Positions 22,455-23,929 of a DNA stretch of 23,929 nt are shown here, piece after piece. A model generated the notes under the pieces. The model did no database searches. It was not told where the DNA came from and was given only the letters and a program-made list of their open reading frames with translations. This DNA comes from CALBPI01 sp039033695 (GTDB lineage Bacteria; Pseudomonadota; Gammaproteobacteria; Steroidobacterales; Woeseiaceae), in assembly GCA_039033695.1 (NCBI GenBank), contig JBCCCC010000034.1, positions 1-23,929 of the forward strand. Reading direction: 5' to 3'. Every line of letters starts with the position of its first letter. Position 1 is the first letter of the stretch. The translations under genes and the position numbers were made by a program.

Positions 22455-22500
22455 ACAATGATAACGAGATTGGGAAGCTAAACATAAGGAGCATCCTGTA

Positions 22501-23175
22501 ATGAATATCAAACAGATTCGAACGATAGCGATTGTCAGTACTTTTACGATTTTCGCTGGCGCATGCACGACGCTGGACCCCTACACGCGTGAAGAGAAAA
22601 CCAGCAAGGCAACGCGTGGTGCATTGATTGGTGCGGCAGCAGGTGTTGTCGCTGGCTTGATCTCTGGCGATGACGCGGTTGAACGCCGTCAGCGCGCATT
22701 GATCGGCGCGGGCATTGGCGCGCTTGCGGGTGGTGCGGTGGGTGTCTATATGGATAACCAGGAAGCCGAGCTGCGTGCCGAGCTTGAGCGCAGCGGCGTC
22801 AGCGTTACGCGCAATGGCGATTACATTACGCTGAACATGCCGGGCAATATCACGTTTGCAACGGCGAGTTCAGACCTCAACCCTGGCTTCTTTGACGTGC
22901 TGGGTTCGGTTGGCAAAGTGCTGAACAAGTACGAGAAGACGGTTGTAGAGGTCGCCGGTCACACAGATAGTGACGGTAGTGTTGAATACAACCAGACACT
23001 GTCGGAGCAGCGCGCGGCATCGGTTGCGGCCTATTTGCGTAGCCAGGGCATCCTCGGTGAGCGCATTATTACGGTCGGTCAGGGCGAGCTGCGTCCGATT
23101 GCCGATAACTCCAGCGCCACGGGCAAACAAGCCAACCGCCGCGTTGAACTGACGCTGGTACCGCTGACCAGCTAG
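22501..23175 (+). CDS. yiaD: OmpA-domain lipoprotein, YiaD-like
   Basis: This 224-aa outer-membrane lipoprotein links the membrane to peptidoglycan. The signal peptide (1-21) ends IFAGAC with lipidated Cys22 (Ala at -3 is a little unusual). TTLDPYTREEKTSKATRGA and a glycine-zipper region follow (about 40-78: ALIGAAAGVVAGLI and ALIGAGIGALAGGAVGVYMD). The OmpA C-terminal domain covers about 100-222: VSVTRNGDYITLNMPGNITFATASSDL, VEVAGHTDSDGSVEYNQTLSEQRAASVAAYL, IITVGQGELRPIADN and NRRVEL, holding the Asp and Arg that bind diaminopimelate. It closely matches E. coli YiaD. AAGGAG is 9 bases before the ATG. A strong terminator follows, so it is monocistronic. Confidence 0.93.
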   Translation: MNIKQIRTIAIVSTFTIFAGACTTLDPYTREEKTSKATRGALIGAAAGVVAGLISGDDAVERRQRALIGAGIGALAGGAVGVYMDNQEAELRAELERSGVSVTRNGDYITLNMPGNITFATASSDLNPGFFDVLGSVGKVLNKYEKTVVEVAGHTDSDGSVEYNQTLSEQRAASVAAYLRSQGILGERIITVGQGELRPIADNSSATGKQANRRVELTLVPLTS

Positions 23176-23199
23176 ACACAGCACTACGTGTAAAATAGG

Positions 23200-23232
23200 C
23201 GGCGGCGTCCGACTGGGCGCCGCCGTTTTTTT
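23200..23232 (+). terminator. Strong intrinsic terminator after the OmpA-lipoprotein gene
   Basis: CGGCGGCG (23200-23207) pairs with CGCCGCCG (23218-23225), extended inward by TCC/GGG with one G-T pair around a GACT loop, for an 11-bp GC-rich stem. Seven T follow at 23226-23232. It ends 12 bases before the next start codon, and the last T run abuts that gene's GGAG ribosome binding site. Confidence 0.93.
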
Positions 23233-23243
23233 GGAGTCATCGT

Positions 23244-23648
23244 GTGAGACGCAAGCATCTGTCGCGGCTCGTGGTCGCTGTCGTGGTCGCCATCATCGGC
23301 GCGCTGACAACCTGGTTGCAGACCGGGGGTCAGCAAGAGGACTGGCACCCTGGGCTGGACGGTCAATGGGTCGAGACGACGGCGACCGTCTATCGGTTGC
23401 TACCGGATGATAACGTAGGGTCGCGGCATCAGCGGTTTCTCGTGCGTGCGCCCAATGGACACTCACTGCTGATCGCGCACAACATCGATCTGGCGCCGCG
23501 CGTGCCGTTGCGAGAGCATCAGTCGATCGAGATTCGCGGTATGTTCGAATGGAATGACAAGGGTGGCGTAATTCACTGGACTCACCACGATCCGCAGCGT
23601 CGCCATAATGGCGGGTATATCGAAGCCGCCGGCAAGCAGTATCGCTGA
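23244..23648 (+). CDS. DUF3465 protein with N-terminal anchor
   Basis: This 134-aa protein starts at GTG with GGAG at 23233-23236. An N-terminal basic-hydrophobic segment (about 8-25, LVVAVVVAIIGALTTWL) is a signal anchor. The exported domain includes TATVYRLLPDDN, SRHQRFLVRAPNGHSLLIAHNIDLAPRVPL, IEIRGMFEWNDKGGVIHWTHHDP and HNGGYIEAAGKQY. These are highly characteristic of DUF3465 (OB-like periplasmic domain, function unknown). The His-rich WTHHDP...RRHNGG part could bind metal, but that is speculation. It lies directly after the terminator of the preceding gene, so its promoter must overlap that terminator or it depends on read-through. Confidence 0.88.
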   Translation: MRRKHLSRLVVAVVVAIIGALTTWLQTGGQQEDWHPGLDGQWVETTATVYRLLPDDNVGSRHQRFLVRAPNGHSLLIAHNIDLAPRVPLREHQSIEIRGMFEWNDKGGVIHWTHHDPQRRHNGGYIEAAGKQYR

Positions 23649-23697
23649 GGCGCCAAGTTGCGTATCCTGCCGCCGCAACAGTCCCGGGGAATTTCAC

Positions 23698-23929
23698 ATG
23701 GCAAGGATCATTGATGGCAAGGCGCACGCAGCGGGCCTGCGTAGCGACGTCCAGATTCAAACGGCAGCTTTGCGGGAAACGACCGGTGTGCAGCCCGGCC
23801 TGGCGGTGGTCATTGTCGGCGAAGATCCCGCAAGCCAGGTGTATGTTCGGAACAAGGGTCGGCAAGCCGAAGAGGTCGGTTTTGCGAGCTTCAAGCACGA
23901 GCTGCCCGCCGATACGTCCGAGCAGACCC
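23698..23929 (+). CDS. folD: FolD bifunctional methylenetetrahydrofolate dehydrogenase/cyclohydrolase (5' part)
   Basis: FolD converts 5,10-methylene-THF to 10-formyl-THF in one-carbon metabolism. Only the first 77 codons are in the window. They read MARIIDGKAHAAGLRSDV, then GVQPGLAVVIVGEDPASQVYVRNKGRQAEEVGF, the folate-site signature with the Tyr...Lys pair (YVRNKG), and then LPADTSEQ. This is unmistakable for FolD. GGGGA lies 8-12 bases before the ATG. The gene runs off the right edge, so this is an edge truncation and not a broken gene. Confidence 0.94.
   Translation, partial: MARIIDGKAHAAGLRSDVQIQTAALRETTGVQPGLAVVIVGEDPASQVYVRNKGRQAEEVGFASFKHELPADTSEQT

Noticed and set aside
22620..22760. 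Internal repeat in the OmpA-lipoprotein gene (GCATTGATTGGTGC / GCATTGATCGGCGC)
   Set aside because: This is the coding sequence of the family's usual two-part glycine zipper and not a mobile or regulatory repeat.
1..23929. CRISPR array, insertion sequence, integrase, phage or toxin-antitoxin genes
   Set aside because: I looked for regularly spaced repeats, terminal inverted repeats with transposase-like frames and small toxin/antitoxin pairs, and saw none.

Overview
The window looks like ordinary chromosomal DNA from a free-living, probably marine, gammaproteobacterium. Supporting signs are a proteobacterial psp stress operon, an E. coli-type GshA (519 aa), a DinF-type MATE protein, a YiaD-like OmpA lipoprotein, FolD, a nickel superoxide dismutase and a DUF3465 protein. 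G+C is moderately high and even, genes are tightly packed on both strands, and many neighbours overlap by four bases (ATGA) or converge with overlapping stops. I could not fix the genus; the Woeseiales/Chromatiales area is a guess. I see no tRNA, rRNA, insertion sequence, phage gene or CRISPR array.

Layout. (1) 24-1884, plus strand: a phage-shock operon, pspA, pspB, a short pspC paralogue, a full pspC, and a 76-aa membrane protein that combines a PspB-like layout with a PspC-like tail. (2) 1911-5510, minus strand: a small secreted protein, a large membrane GGDEF-EAL cyclic-di-GMP protein and a bactofilin. (3) 5656-8896: gshA converging on a two-gene minus-strand unit, a P-loop sulfotransferase-like protein translationally coupled to a class IV aminotransferase. 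(4) 9014-10266, plus strand: two coupled, membrane-anchored, unassigned proteins that look distantly related to each other. (5) 10263-13382: a ferredoxin reductase and an SDR on minus, and qorA on plus. (6) 13387-16898, minus strand: csaA, an HAE3-type RND/MMPL transporter, sodN (Ni-SOD) and sodX (its likely maturation protease), packed as one probable operon. (7) 17091-20593: a stand-alone receiver protein, a MATE transporter coupled to a DUF4345 protein, and a second, DinF-type MATE protein converging from the minus strand. (8) 20590-22363, minus strand: a glutaryl-CoA dehydrogenase-like enzyme and a four-helix membrane protein. (9) 22501 to the end, plus strand: yiaD-like lipoprotein, a strong terminator, DUF3465 and the 5' part of folD.

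Working together: the psp genes, bactofilin and OmpA lipoprotein serve the envelope. gshA, Ni-SOD and QorA are redox or oxidative-stress functions. Three multidrug-type exporters are present. No complete new system is obvious. The most useful observations are the Ni-SOD with Ala in place of the near-invariant Gly7 beside its protease; the dinF gene that seems to start at a CTG overlapping the upstream stop codon; the unusual fifth psp gene; the sulfotransferase/aminotransferase pair; the tandem orphan anchored proteins; and an intrinsic terminator with no gene in front of it (4976-4999). Several ORFs were given shorter starts where a ribosome binding site and family alignment agreed (bactofilin, gshA, SDR, qorA, sodN, DUF4345).
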